Program-made: the position numbers and the translations under genes | Assembly (NCBI GenBank): GCA_037044955.1 | Contig: JBAOHX010000008.1 | Span: forward strand, 1-64,000 | Direction: 5' to 3' | Length of the DNA stretch: 64,000 nt | DNA from: JAJXWB01 sp037044955 | GTDB lineage: Bacteria; Pseudomonadota; Alphaproteobacteria; Rhizobiales; Beijerinckiaceae | Shown here: in pieces, positions 26,038-35,645 of the stretch | Numbering within the stretch: the first letter of the stretch is position 1 | Layout: each line of letters begins with the position of its first letter | Notes under the pieces: generated by a model | Told to the model about the DNA's origin: nothing | Seen by the model: the letters and a program-made list of their open reading frames with translations, nothing else | Database searches by the model: none

Positions 26038-26718
26038 ATGAAGATTCTCGCCATCGATACCGCGCTCGGCGCGGCGTCCGCATGTCTTTTCGAGAGCGCC
26101 TCCAACCAGGTTCTGGCGCGCGAGACGGTGTGGCTGGAGCGCGGTCACGACCAGACGATCGTCCCGCTCATCGATCGCGTTGTTGCGGAGGGCGGGGGAC
26201 GCGCATCGCTCGACCGCGTCGCGGTGACGGTCGGGCCCGGCTCGTTCACCGGCATCCGGGTGGGCATCTCGGCCGCACGTTCCATCGGGCTGGCGCTCGG
26301 CGCGCCCGTCGTCGGCGTTTCCACGCTCGCCGCCTACGTGGCGCCGCTGCTGCTCGACCGGAGCGACGGCGTGGCGGCCTGTGCGATCGACGCGCGTCAT
26401 GGGCGCATCTACGTTGCCGCCTTTGCCGGCGGGAATCAGATCATTGCGCCGCGTATCGCCGCGCCGCGCGAGGCCGTTCGCGCCATGGGCTCCGGTCCTC
26501 TCCGGCTGGTCGGCTCCGGGGCGGCGGCCCTTGCCATAGAAGCATGGTCCATGGGCGTGGCCGCAGAGGTCGTTTCCGATGCGAGCGCGCCCGACATCGC
26601 CTTCGTCGCCCGACTGGGCGCGGCGGCCGAAACGCAATCTGCGCCGCCTCGCCCGTTCTATTTGAAGGCGCCGGACGTGAAGCCTCCGGAGCCGGCCGTT
26701 GTTTCGGCGGAGCGGTAA
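26038..26718 (+). CDS. tsaB: tRNA threonylcarbamoyladenosine biosynthesis protein TsaB
   Basis: 226 aa. The ASKHA fold starts MKILAIDTALGAASACLFE; VAVTVGPGSFTGIRVGISAAR is the TsaB signature. It lacks the metal-binding His pair of TsaD, as expected. With TsaD and TsaE it makes t6A37 in ANN-decoding tRNAs. The rimI-like gene follows, overlapping its end by about 20 bases if its TTG start is right; tsaB-rimI pairs are widespread. Confidence 0.92.
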   Translation: MKILAIDTALGAASACLFESASNQVLARETVWLERGHDQTIVPLIDRVVAEGGGRASLDRVAVTVGPGSFTGIRVGISAARSIGLALGAPVVGVSTLAAYVAPLLLDRSDGVAACAIDARHGRIYVAAFAGGNQIIAPRIAAPREAVRAMGSGPLRLVGSGAAALAIEAWSMGVAAEVVSDASAPDIAFVARLGAAAETQSAPPRPFYLKAPDVKPPEPAVVSAER

Positions 26719-27178
26719 GTCGTCGGCGTCAACTGCGCCGTGTCGACCGCTGTCGGCTTCTGCGGCGTCGCGATGTGCGGCCTTGCATGCCGTATCCTTT
26801 GCAAACCCTTGGTCTGCCACCGAATTCGAAGGCCTGCTGACGAGCGCTTCCGTCGTGGCGGACGGCATTGGCGAGCAGCCGGACCTCAGCGGCTTCGTGC
26901 TGTCGCGCCGAGCGGTGGACGAAGCGGAGATCCTCACCATCGCCGTTGATCCTCATGCTCGCGGAAGCGGGATCGGGACGGCGTTGCTTGGTGGCCACCT
27001 ATCACGCTTGTCGCGGCTTGGCGTATCGACGCTATTCCTGGAGGTCGACGAGGCGAACGCGCCCGCGCTCGCGCTTTATCGCCGGTTTGGTTTCCAGCAG
27101 GTAGGGCGACGCGCCGCCTATTACGCCAAGGCGGATGGCGCGCGGGCCAACGCCTTGATCCTGAAACTGGAATTCTAG
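26699..27178 (+). CDS. rimI: RimI-like GNAT acetyltransferase
   Basis: 159 aa from a TTG overlapping the end of tsaB; a later TTG near 26,780 is possible, so the start is uncertain. SFANPWSATEFEGLL is the RimI start region. ILTIAVDPHARGSGIGTALL is the acetyl-CoA loop (motif A), and LFLEVDEANAPALALYRRFGFQQVGRRAAYY is motif B. RimI acetylates the N-terminus of ribosomal protein S18 and other proteins. The first 25 residues look unnatural, so either the start is downstream or a small indel lies there. The stop codon lies inside a palindromic repeat. Confidence 0.82.
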   Translation: MFRRSGKSSASTAPCRPLSASAASRCAALHAVSFANPWSATEFEGLLTSASVVADGIGEQPDLSGFVLSRRAVDEAEILTIAVDPHARGSGIGTALLGGHLSRLSRLGVSTLFLEVDEANAPALALYRRFGFQQVGRRAAYYAKADGARANALILKLEF

Positions 27179-27227
27179 AGCGCGCGGCGAAAAGTGGATG
27201 CCGGTTCTTCGCAAGACGCGCGCTCTA
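27176..27227. repeat. Intergenic palindrome TAGAGCGCGCG...CGCGCGCTCTA
   Basis: Eleven-base arms at 27,176-27,186 and 27,217-27,227 with GGCGAAAAGTGGATGCCGG inside. The rimI stop codon TAG is its first three bases. The layout resembles a dispersed repeat I recall from Rhizobiales intergenic regions; here it may end rimI transcription. It shares AGAGC/GCTCT ends with the repeat at 17,641. Confidence 0.6.
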
Positions 27228-27250
27228 CACTTTGACATCGATCAGCTTTC

Positions 27251-27280
27251 CTGCATTTGAGCGATTCCGCTCAAATGCAG
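27251..27280. terminator. Perfect 13-bp hairpin upstream of the acyltransferase gene
   Basis: CTGCATTTGAGCG (27,251-27,263) pairs with CGCTCAAATGCAG (27,268-27,280) around ATTC; outer GATCAGC/GCTGATC arms extend it. There is no U-run, so it could be a terminator, an RNA-stability stem or part of a dispersed repeat together with the preceding palindrome. Confidence 0.5.
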
Positions 27281-27336
27281 GCTGATCCAGGAACGCCTGT
27301 CACACGCGCGACACGAAACCCCTGCAAGGCCCGGTC

Positions 27337-28173
27337 ATGGCGGCGCTGAGACTGTTTGCGATAGTCGTATTGATCGCGGTGGCGGCGAGCGTCGGCTTTG
27401 CGCTTTCGCTCGCGCCGGGAGGCGGCGCGCGGCGCATCGCACGATCCGCCCAGAGAGCCTTTTGCCTTTTGGCGTGCAAGGCGCTCGGCATCATCGTGGA
27501 CGCCAAGGGGCGTTTGCCGACCGGCGCCCCTGTCCTGCTGGTCGCAAACCACATTTCCTGGACCGACATACTTGCGCTGGGGAGCCTTACGCCATTGGCT
27601 TTCGTCGCGCGACACGACCTGGCGGACTGGCCGGTGCTCGGTCTGCTGGCGCGCAGTTACGGCGCCTTGTTCGTCGAGCGAGGACGCCGCCGGCAGATTC
27701 CCGAGATCAATCGGCAAATGGCGGCGCGGCTGGGGCAATCGGAAATCGTGGCCCTGTTCCCGGAAGCGACGACCGGCGACGGCACGCGCGTGCGAAAGTT
27801 TCACAGCCCGCATTTTGCGGCCGCCGGCGCCCTTTTGAACATGCGCGAGGAGGTCGCGTCGGTATTGGTCGCGCCCGCCGCCATCTCGTACACCCACCGC
27901 CGGGGCCTGCCGCTCGGCCGAAACGGCCGCGCTTCCGTCGCCTGGTACGGGGACACCGAGTTCGGCCCTCATCTGGTCGATCTGCTGCAAGCGGGAAGGA
28001 CTCAGTGCACCATCCGCCTGCTCGAACCGATTTCTTTCGAACGGAACACAAGCCGCAAGATCGTCACCCGACAGGCGGCGGAAGCGATCCGCGCCGCATT
28101 CCGCCAGGAAATCATGGCGGCTGGCCCGGAACAGGCGACGGCTTATGTTCTTTCGAGCCGACAGGTCGTATAA
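27337..28173 (+). CDS. 1-acylglycerol-3-phosphate O-acyltransferase-like (PlsC family)
   Basis: 278 aa. An N-terminal membrane segment (residues 5-25), then the acyltransferase HX4D block VANHISWTDILALG, block II LFVERGRRRQI and block III FPEATTGDGTRVRKFHS. It adds a second acyl chain to lysophosphatidate or a related lipid (ornithine-lipid OlsA is an alternative). The tail carries no further domain. It precedes miaB by about 50 bases, and a PlsC-type gene before miaB is common in Rhizobiales. Confidence 0.85.
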   Translation: MAALRLFAIVVLIAVAASVGFALSLAPGGGARRIARSAQRAFCLLACKALGIIVDAKGRLPTGAPVLLVANHISWTDILALGSLTPLAFVARHDLADWPVLGLLARSYGALFVERGRRRQIPEINRQMAARLGQSEIVALFPEATTGDGTRVRKFHSPHFAAAGALLNMREEVASVLVAPAAISYTHRRGLPLGRNGRASVAWYGDTEFGPHLVDLLQAGRTQCTIRLLEPISFERNTSRKIVTRQAAEAIRAAFRQEIMAAGPEQATAYVLSSRQVV

Positions 28174-28223
28174 GCTGAGGCGAGCTGCGACAGGCGGCGG
28201 AATCGCGCGAGGAACGGATAGGC

Positions 28224-29604
28224 GTGACTGAAGGTTCGAAGGCGCTGGGCGGCGGCTATGTGAAGTCCTACGGCTGCCAGATGAACGTCTACGATTCGTC
28301 GCGCATCGCCGGCCTGCTCGAACGGCGCGGCCATGCGGCGGTCGACAGCCCTGCCGACGCCGACGTCATCGTGCTGAACACCTGCCATATCCGCGAGAAG
28401 GCTTCCGACAAGGTCTTCTCCGAACTCGGTCAGATCAGACAGCTCAAGAACGAACGGGCGGCGCAGGATAGGCCCCTGCTGATCGGCGTGGCCGGATGTG
28501 TCGCCCAGGCGGAAGGGACGGAGATTCTTCGTCGCGAAGCCGCGGTGGACTTCGTCCTGGGTCCGCAATCCTATCACCGCCTGCCCGAAGCGCTCGACAA
28601 GGCGCGCCTCGGCGAGCGGCCGCTATTCATCGATTTCGAGACCGACGAGAAATTCCGCGACCTGCGCAAGCCGGGCGCCGAGGCGGACCGCGGCAGGATT
28701 GCCGCTTTTGTCACGATCCAGGAAGGCTGCGACAAGTTTTGCAGCTTCTGCGTTGTGCCCTACACGCGCGGCGCCGAGATCTCGCGCGCCGCGACGGACA
28801 TTGTCGAGGAAGTCGAGCGGCTGGCCGCGAGCGGCGTGAAGGAAGTTACGCTGCTCGGCCAGAACGTGAACGCCTATCGATGGGACGGCGACGATGTCTC
28901 ATGGACGCTCGCGCGGCTGTTCCAACGGCTGTCGGATATCGAGGGCATTCAGCGGCTGCGTTACACGACCAGCCATCCTCTCGACATGAGCGACGACCTG
29001 GTCGCCGCGCACCGCGATCTTGCCGAAAGTGATGCCCTACCTGCATCTGCCCGTGCAGAGCGGCTCGGATCGCATTCTTCGCGCGATGAACCGTCGGCAC
29101 CGCGCGGACGACTATTTGAAAATTATCGACAGGCTTCGCGCCGCGCGTCCCGACATCGCGCTCTCCTCCGACTTCATAGTGGGATTTCCGGGCGAGACAG
29201 ATGAAGACTTCCACGCGACGATACGACTGATCGAGCAGGTCGGGTTCGCCAGCGCTTACTCGTTCAAATATTCAAAACGCCCAGGCACTCCGGGCGCGGA
29301 ACTCGACGACCAGGTTTCTGAGCCTCTGAAGAAGGTACGGTTAGCCGAGCTTCAGGCATTGGTCGAAAAGCAGGCTGCAGACTTCAACGCGAAATGCGTC
29401 GGACGCACAGTCGACGTCCTCTTCGAAAAGCCGGGTCGCCATCCGGGCCAGATCGTGGGTCGGTCGCCATACCTGCAAAGCGTTCAAGTCGCCGGCGATA
29501 TCGACCTGATCGGCAGGACCGTCCCCGTCAGGATCGTGGCGCCGGGGCCCCATTCATTGTTCGGAGAGATCGACATGAACCAAAGCGGGGAGGCGCAGCT
29601 TTGA
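28224..29604 (+). CDS. miaB: tRNA-2-methylthio-N6-isopentenyladenosine(37) synthase MiaB (one frameshift)
   Basis: 459 aa after removing one T in CTTGCC near 29,022, which restores DLPKVMPYLHLPVQSG. It starts at GTG 28,224. The N-terminal UPF0004 domain has SYGCQMNVYDSSR, NTCHIREKASDKV and VAGCVAQAEG, with three Cys for one 4Fe-4S cluster. The radical-SAM CxxxCxxC is in EGCDKFCSFCVVPYTRG. A TRAM domain ends the protein. MiaB methylthiolates A37 of tRNAs. Its stop overlaps the TTG of phoH (TTGA). Confidence 0.93.
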
Positions 29605-30662
29605 ACGCAAGAGGCGGCGCAGGCCAACGCAAGGAATTCGAGCCGGAGAGAATCGCTTCCGCCGAAGGCGACACGGAAATCACCCTCACGTTCGGCGACA
29701 ATCGCCATGCCTCGACGGTCTTCGGCCAGTACGACCATAATCTCGCGAAGATCGAGCGTCGGCTGAGCATCGTGGCGGCCGCCAACGGAAATCACGTCAC
29801 GCTGAAGGGGGCGGCCTCGAACGTGGATCAGGCGCGCAGAACGCTCGAGCGTCTCTATTCGCGCGCGGCGGCAGGACACGCCATCTCGCTCGGAGAGGTG
29901 GACGGCGCACTGGAAGAGACATCGCTGCAGGGCTCGCTGTTCCCCGACGAAGCGACCGCCGATCCCCAGGGATTCGAGGAAATCCGCACGCGCAAGCGCC
30001 CGAGCGTGCGCGCGAGAACCAGCGCTCAGAGCGCCTATCTGCGCGCGCTGAAGAAGTTCGAACTCGTGTTCGCCGAGGGGCCGGCGGGCACAGGCAAGAC
30101 GTGGCTGGCCGTCGGCCACGCCGTATCCCTGCTCGAGCAGGGCGTCGTCGAACGCGTCATTCTTTCACGGCCAGCCGTGGAAGCGGGGGAACGGCTTGGA
30201 TTCCTTCCGGGCGACATGCGGGAAAAGGTGGACCCCTATCTCAGGCCGATCTACGACGCGCTCCATGATTTCATGGACGCGCGCATGGTGGAGCGCGGCA
30301 TGCAAACGGGCATGATCGAGGTGGCGCCGCTCGCATTCATGCGCGGACGAACGCTTACAAACGCCTGCGTTCTGCTGGACGAGGCGCAGAATGCGACGAC
30401 CATGCAGATGAAGATGTTCCTGACGCGCCTCGGCGAGGGCTCGCGCATGATCGTCAACGGCGATCCGTCGCAGACAGACCTGCCGCCCGGGCAGCGCTCG
30501 GGATTGAGCCAGGCCGTGCATCTGCTCAGCCAGGTCGAAGGCGTGGGGCATATCAAATTTCTCGAAGGCGACGTCGTGCGCCATGATCTCGTTCGCCGCA
30601 TCGTCGACGCCTATTCGAAGTCGGAACGCGAACAGGCGGCCGGCGCCGCCGAACGCAGATGA
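29601..30662 (+). CDS. phoH: PhoH-like ATPase
   Basis: 353 aa from TTG 29,601, chosen because the TTGA overlaps the miaB stop; the longer upstream frame is miaB out of phase. Residues 30-110 form the KH-like N-terminal part. Walker A is FAEGPAGTGKTWLAVGHAVS, Walker B NACVLLDEAQNATTMQMK, and NGDPSQTDLPPG a sensor. PhoH-type (YbeZ) ATPases work with YbeY in rRNA maturation and RNA quality control. The stop overlaps the ybeY start. Confidence 0.92.
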   Translation: MNARGGAGQRKEFEPERIASAEGDTEITLTFGDNRHASTVFGQYDHNLAKIERRLSIVAAANGNHVTLKGAASNVDQARRTLERLYSRAAAGHAISLGEVDGALEETSLQGSLFPDEATADPQGFEEIRTRKRPSVRARTSAQSAYLRALKKFELVFAEGPAGTGKTWLAVGHAVSLLEQGVVERVILSRPAVEAGERLGFLPGDMREKVDPYLRPIYDALHDFMDARMVERGMQTGMIEVAPLAFMRGRTLTNACVLLDEAQNATTMQMKMFLTRLGEGSRMIVNGDPSQTDLPPGQRSGLSQAVHLLSQVEGVGHIKFLEGDVVRHDLVRRIVDAYSKSEREQAAGAAERR

Positions 30663-31147
30663 GCGTGCGCATAGACGTGATCGTCGCCTCGCCTCTCTGG
30701 TCCAGGACGCCGGAGGCCGAAGACGCCGTCATGAAGGCGATCGCGGCGTCCGAGACGTATTTCGAGCCCCAGGACGCCGAAGTCAGCGTCCTGTTATGCG
30801 ACGATGACGAAATCCGACGACTGAATGCGCGATGGCGCGGCAAGGATGCGGCGACGAATGTGTTATCGTTTCCCTCCGCGGGCCAGAACGCGGCCGAGCG
30901 CCATCTGGGCGATATCGCCATTTCATATCAAACGCTCGCGCGGGAAGCGTCGGACGAACGCAAGATGATCCTGCACCATCTCTCGCATTTGACGGCGCAC
31001 GGCTACCTGCATTTGCTCGGCTTCGACCACGAGACCGACGACGAAGCCGAAGAGATGGAAGACCTCGAACGCAAGATTCTGGCGGACCTCGGGATAGGCG
31101 ACCCTTACGGGTCCACAGTCGCCGGACAGGATCAGGGCGCAAGATGA
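30659..31147 (+). CDS. ybeY: Endoribonuclease YbeY
   Basis: 162 aa. The zinc site HLTAHGYLHLLGFDHETDDE gives the HxxxHxxxxxH signature, with the conserved Arg in LNARWRGKDAATNVLSFP. YbeY processes the 3' end of 16S rRNA and takes part in 70S quality control. It overlaps phoH (ATGA) and the next CBS-domain gene (ATGA), so the three are tightly coupled. Length is normal. Confidence 0.95.
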   Translation: MSVRIDVIVASPLWSRTPEAEDAVMKAIAASETYFEPQDAEVSVLLCDDDEIRRLNARWRGKDAATNVLSFPSAGQNAAERHLGDIAISYQTLAREASDERKMILHHLSHLTAHGYLHLLGFDHETDDEAEEMEDLERKILADLGIGDPYGSTVAGQDQGAR

Positions 31148-32193
31148 GCGACGCCAGACGAGATCAGGAGCAGGCGCCGCGCGCGACGCTGCTCGATCGC
31201 ATGCGCAACCTTCTGGGCCTTGCCCCGGCCTCCTTGCGCGACGATATCGAAGACGCGCTCGAGCAGCCGCAAAATGCGGACGATTTCTCTCCGCAGGAGC
31301 GCGTGATCCTGCGCAACGTCCTCGAACTGCACGAGCATCGGGTGCGCGACATCATGATACCGCGCGCCGATATCGTCGCTGTCGCCATCACGGCGACGCT
31401 CGCCGAAGTCCTGACAATTTTCAGGACGGCGGGCCACTCGCGCGTGCCGGTGCATGGCGAAACGCTCGATGACCCTCGCGGCATGATCCACATTCGCGAC
31501 TTCGTGGACTATCTTGCCGGAGCGGTGGAACTGGGGATGCGCCGGCGCAAGCGCCCCGGCCCCGAGGGGGCGGGCGCAGCTGCCGAAGCCGAAAGCGACA
31601 ATCAGATCGACAAGCGGCTTCAGCGGCTGGCTGCTGTCGGAGCGCTCGACTTGTCGACACAACTTACTCATTCCAGCGTGATCCGTCCGGTGCTGTTCGT
31701 GCCGCCGTCGATGCCGGCGCTGGACCTGCTGGTGAAGATGCAGGCCTCTCGCACGCACATGGCGCTGGTGATCGACGAATATGGCGGCACCGAAGGTCTC
31801 GTTTCGATCGAGGACGTCGTCGAGATGATTGTCGGCGATATCGAGGACGAGCACGACTACGAGGAGGAGCCGCGCATCGATCAGATTTCCGACAAGGAAT
31901 TTGTCGTCGACGCGCGCGCAGACCTGGCGCTGGTCTCGGAACGGACAGGAATTGACATTGCGACAATCGCGGAATCCGACGATGTGAACACGCTGGGCGG
32001 ACTTATCGCAGCCGCCGCCGGACGTGTGCCAGCCCGGGGCGAGATCATCCGTCTCAGCGACCAGGGTCTGGAATTCGAAATCGTCGACGCCGATCCGCGG
32101 CGAATCACGCGGGTTCGGATACGCTTGGTCGAATCCGGTTCGGGCAATCTCGCGGCCGCGCCCTACGTTCCAGGACAGGGCTCGACCCAATGA
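31144..32193 (+). CDS. CorC/HlyC-type CBS-domain protein
   Basis: 349 aa, intact. Two CBS domains: VRDIMIPRADIVAVAI...HSRVPVHGETLDD, then IRPVLFVPPSMPALDLLVKM and HMALVIDEYGGTEGLVSIED. The C-terminal CorC_HlyC domain (NTLGGLIAAAAGRVPARGE) follows. There is no DUF21 membrane domain, so it is the soluble CorC type linked to Mg/Co efflux or to the YbeY-Lnt cluster. A loop rich in Gly, Ala and Arg (about residues 135-160) separates the two CBS halves. Overlaps ybeY by ATGA; lnt follows. Confidence 0.9.
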   Translation: MSDARRDQEQAPRATLLDRMRNLLGLAPASLRDDIEDALEQPQNADDFSPQERVILRNVLELHEHRVRDIMIPRADIVAVAITATLAEVLTIFRTAGHSRVPVHGETLDDPRGMIHIRDFVDYLAGAVELGMRRRKRPGPEGAGAAAEAESDNQIDKRLQRLAAVGALDLSTQLTHSSVIRPVLFVPPSMPALDLLVKMQASRTHMALVIDEYGGTEGLVSIEDVVEMIVGDIEDEHDYEEEPRIDQISDKEFVVDARADLALVSERTGIDIATIAESDDVNTLGGLIAAAAGRVPARGEIIRLSDQGLEFEIVDADPRRITRVRIRLVESGSGNLAAAPYVPGQGSTQ

Positions 32194-32262
32194 AGCCGCT
32201 TGTGGAAAGTGGACTAGGTCCCTGTCTCCCGCGTGAAACCTTCACAGAGAAGCCCAGTTGAC

Positions 32263-33865
32263 ATGAATTGCCTGGCGCATTTCGTGATGCTCGCCGACGG
32301 TTGGCGTCGCTGCGCAATCGCCTTTGCGGCGGGCGCGACAGGCGCGCTGGCCATGCCGCCGGTCGGTTTTGTTCCTGCGCTCATCGTCACCATGTCGGTG
32401 TCCGTCTGGCTGCTCGACGGTTGCGGCGCCAAGAACGACGCCGGGCTGGTCCGCATGCGGCTTCGGACCGCCGCGGTCACAGGCTGGTGTCTCGGTTTCG
32501 GCTATTTCGTCGGCGGCCTGTATTGGCTGGGCGCGGCCTTTCTTGTCGAGCCCGACCGGTTTGCCTGGGCTCTGCCCCTGGGCGTTCTCGGCTTGCCCGC
32601 CGTTCTCGCCGCCTTCACGGCCCTGGGTTTCACTTTGGCCCTTTTGGTCTGGAGCGCGGGTCCCGCCCGGATTGTCGCGCTCGCCCTGGGGCTCGGCGTC
32701 GCCGAGCTGGCGCGCGCCTACCTGTTCACCGGCTTTCCCTGGAACGAGTTCGGCATGGCCTTCGGCCAATACGCTGTGCTCGCGCAAGGCGCATCGATTG
32801 CCGGGCTGCATGGACTGACGCCTCTCGTCATCGCCCTTTGCGCCGCGCCCGCGACGTTGGTCGACGAGACGTTTCGACGCCGGTGGACTTCGCCGACGGC
32901 GATCGCGTTCGGCGTTTTCGTGCTCATTCTCGGTTTTGGAGCATGGCGTCTTGATTCCGGCTCCGTCGAAACGACGCCGGATGTCCGACTGCGCATCATG
33001 CAGCCCAATCTGGCGCAAGACGCCAAGTTTCGGCCCGCCGCCGGCCCCGAGATATTGCGGCGTTATCTCGATCTTTCGGATCGCTCGACGTCGCCCTCGG
33101 TCTCGGGCCTGGTGAACGTCACGCATCTCATATGGCCCGAGTCGGCCTTCCCGTTCGTCCTCAGCCGGGAGCCGCAGGCTCTCGCCATGATCGCCTCGAC
33201 GCTGGGGAAGCATACGATCCTGCTCACCGGCGCAATCCGCACGGAGAACGACGCGCGAGCCGAGGGCAAGGCCTATAATTCGCTTCTGGCGGTCGACGGG
33301 ACCGGCAAGATCATCGCCAGTTCCGACAAGGTTCACCTCGTGCCGTTCGGCGAATATCTGCCGGCTGGCGGGTTGCTGAGAGCCGTCGGGCTGAGACAAT
33401 TGATCGCGTTGCCGGGCGGGTTCACGGCCGGGACGGCGCGACGCACGATCAGCGTTCCGGGCCTGCCGACGTTTCAGCCGCTCATCTGCTACGAGGCGAT
33501 CTTTCCCGGAGAGGTCACGCCGAGCGCCGGATCGGACGCGCGGACCGGCATTCCTTCTCAATGTGACCAACGATGGCTGGTTTGGATTGACGTCCGGCCC
33601 TTATCAGCACGCCGCACAGGCGCGTCTGCGGGCCGTCGAGGAAGGACTGCCGCTCGTTCGCGCCGCGAACACGGGCGTCTCGATGGTCGTCGATCCCTAT
33701 GGCCGGGTCCTGAAGGAATTGCCGCTCGGCGCGGCGGGCATTCTCGATAGCCCGCTTCCGAAGCCGATCGCGCCGACTTTCTTCGCGCGCCACCCGATCG
33801 CGCCCGTCGCTGCTGTCTTTCTTTTTCTTCTGGCCGGTTCACTTGTGGGACGTCGCAGGATGTGA
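32263..33865 (+). CDS. lnt: Apolipoprotein N-acyltransferase (one frameshift)
   Basis: 533 aa after removing one A near 33,543 (GSDARPAFLLNVTNDGW). About seven membrane segments precede a nitrilase-like periplasmic domain. The catalytic triad is visible: Glu in HLIWPESAFPF, Lys in SDKVHLVPFGEYLP and Cys in QPLICYEAIFP. The second frame restores the family's NVTNDGWFG...GPYQHAAQARLRAVE and LVRAANTG. It adds the third acyl chain to lipoproteins. ATG 32,263 preferred; GTG 32,233 possible. Standard phoH-ybeY-corC-lnt order. Confidence 0.92.
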
Positions 33866-33907
33866 CTTTGTGCGCGTGGCCTCCGGCCTCGGCGTGGACA
33901 GGACTTT

Positions 33908-34318
33908 ATGGACGCAGAACAGCAGCCCTCCGCCATCGACATCCATGTCGGCGCCCGTATCAGGCTTCGCCGCTCCTTCTTGCGCATAAGCCAGGAAAAA
34001 CTGGGCGAGCAGCTCGGCGTATCGTTTCAGCAAGTGCAGAAGTACGAGAAGGGCTCCAATCGCATCGGCGCCGGCCAATTGTTCCAGATAGCGAAATTTC
34101 TCAAGGTCGATCCCGGGTATTTTTTCGAGGGACTTCCGGCCGCCAAGGCGGCGGATGCCGGGTTTTCCGAACGTCAAAGCGACATGCCCTCCGCCGGCAT
34201 CGAGGATACGACCGACGGGATTGCGCTGAACCGCGCCTTCGCCAGGATCAAGAGCTCGAAGCTGCGGCGAAAATTGATCGATCTGGTGACCGCGATGGCG
34301 GACACGGATCGGAGTTGA
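33908..34318 (+). CDS. XRE-type HTH transcriptional regulator between lnt and metK
   Basis: 136 aa. Residues 12-70 form a Cro/CI-type HTH: GARIRLRRSFLRISQEKLGE, then LGVSFQQVQKYEKGSNRIGA and LFQIAKFLKVDPGYFFEG. The C-terminal part ends in SSKLRRKLIDLVTAM, a likely dimer helix. Regulators of this type sit between lnt and metK in many Rhizobiales. Their target is not known to me; control of SAM synthesis is a guess from position. Start ATG 33,908. Confidence 0.88.
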   Translation: MDAEQQPSAIDIHVGARIRLRRSFLRISQEKLGEQLGVSFQQVQKYEKGSNRIGAGQLFQIAKFLKVDPGYFFEGLPAAKAADAGFSERQSDMPSAGIEDTTDGIALNRAFARIKSSKLRRKLIDLVTAMADTDRS

Positions 34319-34422
34319 TCGCGTTCGTCAAAACGAACGAAATCGCCCAAGTCGCTTGACGAAACGAACGCGGACTGCGAGAAGGCGCCAGTTTTCGACC
34401 GCCCGGGCGGTCGCACGACGTC

Positions 34423-34436
34423 AGGAGGCTGGCTTG
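34423..34436 (+). promoter_or_regulatory. metK: Ribosome-binding site fixing a TTG start for metK
   Basis: AGGAGG at 34,423-34,428 stands five bases before TTG 34,434, whereas no ATG exists upstream in frame with a comparable site. The reading LARKNYLFTSESVSEGHPD begins exactly where MetK proteins begin. Confidence 0.75.
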
Positions 34437-35624
34437 GCCCGCAAGAATTACCTGTTCACGAGCGAATCCGTTTCGGAAGGCCATCCCGACAAGGTTTGCG
34501 ATCGCATCTCCGACGAGGTCGTCGATCTCTTCTTTTCGCGCGGCGCGGCCGAAGGCATCGACCCCTATCAAATCCGCGTCGCCTGCGAGACGCTTGCGAC
34601 GACCAATCGCGTCGTGATCGCCGGCGAAGTGCGCGGCCCGAAGATTTCCAATGCGGAGATCGAGGACGTCGCGCGCAAGGCGATCAAGGACATCGGCTAC
34701 GAGCAGGACGGCTTCCACTGGAAGAATGCGCAGGTTGAAGTCCTGCTACACGCCCAGTCCGCCGATATCGCGCAGGGCGTTGACGCGGCCGGCAACAAGG
34801 ACGAGGGCGCCGGCGACCAGGGCATCATGTTCGGCTACGCCTGCCGCGAAACCCCGGACCTCATGCCGGCGCCGCTGCAATATTCGCAGAAGATCCTGCA
34901 TTCGCTCGCGCAGGCGCGCCGCTCGGGCGCCGAGCCCAAGCTCGGCCCGGACGCCAAGAGCCAGGTGACCGTGCGCTACGAGAACGGCAAACCGGTCGGG
35001 GTCTCCCAGATCGTCGTCTCGCACCAGCATGTCGACGAAAACCTGTCGTCGGGCGACGTCCGCGCCATCGTCGAGCCCTTCGTCCGCAAGGCGCTGCCGG
35101 ACGGCTGGATCGACGCGGCGACCGTGTGGCACATCAACCCCACCGGCAAGTTCTTCATCGGCGGTCCGGACGGCGACTGCGGCCTGACCGGCCGCAAGAT
35201 CATCGTCGACACATACGGCGGCGCGGCTCCTCATGGCGGCGGCGCGTTCTCCGGCAAGGACCCGACCAAGGTCGACCGTTCGGCCGCCTATGCGGCGCGC
35301 TATCTCGCCAAGAACGTCGTCGCGGCCGGCCTCGCCGATCGCTGCACGCTGCAGCTTTCCTATGCGATCGGCGTCGCCGAGCCGCTGTCGATCTATGCCG
35401 ACCTTCACGGGACCGGCCAGGTGGACGAGGGCAAGCTGGAAGAGGTGCTGATGCAGGCGATGAAGCTGTCGCCGCGCGGCATCCGCGAGCATCTCCAGCT
35501 CAATCGTCCGATCTACGCGCGCACGTCGGCCTACGGCCATTTCGGGCGCCAGCCCGACGCCGACGGCGGCTTCTCCTGGGAGCGCACCGACATCGCCGAC
35601 AAGCTGAAGGCCTATTTCGCTTAA
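34434..35624 (+). CDS. metK: S-adenosylmethionine synthetase
   Basis: 396 aa from TTG 34,434 with a strong AGGAGG. SESVSEGHPDKVCDRISDEV carries the ATP/Met-binding His and metal Asp; GAGDQGIMFGYA is the gating region; NPTGKFFIGGPDGDCGLTGR and GGGAFSGKDPTKVDRSAAY are the signature loops. It joins ATP and methionine to make SAM. No SAM riboswitch that I can recognise lies in the 115-base leader. Downstream comes trmB, a SAM user. Confidence 0.96.
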   Translation: MARKNYLFTSESVSEGHPDKVCDRISDEVVDLFFSRGAAEGIDPYQIRVACETLATTNRVVIAGEVRGPKISNAEIEDVARKAIKDIGYEQDGFHWKNAQVEVLLHAQSADIAQGVDAAGNKDEGAGDQGIMFGYACRETPDLMPAPLQYSQKILHSLAQARRSGAEPKLGPDAKSQVTVRYENGKPVGVSQIVVSHQHVDENLSSGDVRAIVEPFVRKALPDGWIDAATVWHINPTGKFFIGGPDGDCGLTGRKIIVDTYGGAAPHGGGAFSGKDPTKVDRSAAYAARYLAKNVVAAGLADRCTLQLSYAIGVAEPLSIYADLHGTGQVDEGKLEEVLMQAMKLSPRGIREHLQLNRPIYARTSAYGHFGRQPDADGGFSWERTDIADKLKAYFA

Positions 35625-35645
35625 GGCCCAGGGTAGATCGACCGC

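Noticed and set aside
29022..29022. Programmed ribosomal frameshifting in miaB and other genes
   Set aside because: The sites share no slippery heptamer or following pseudoknot, and the needed shifts occur in too many unrelated genes.
34319..34433. SAM or SAM/SAH riboswitch before metK
   Set aside because: The leader has GC-rich hairpins, but I could not match a known SAM-II, SAM-V or SAM/SAH core by eye.
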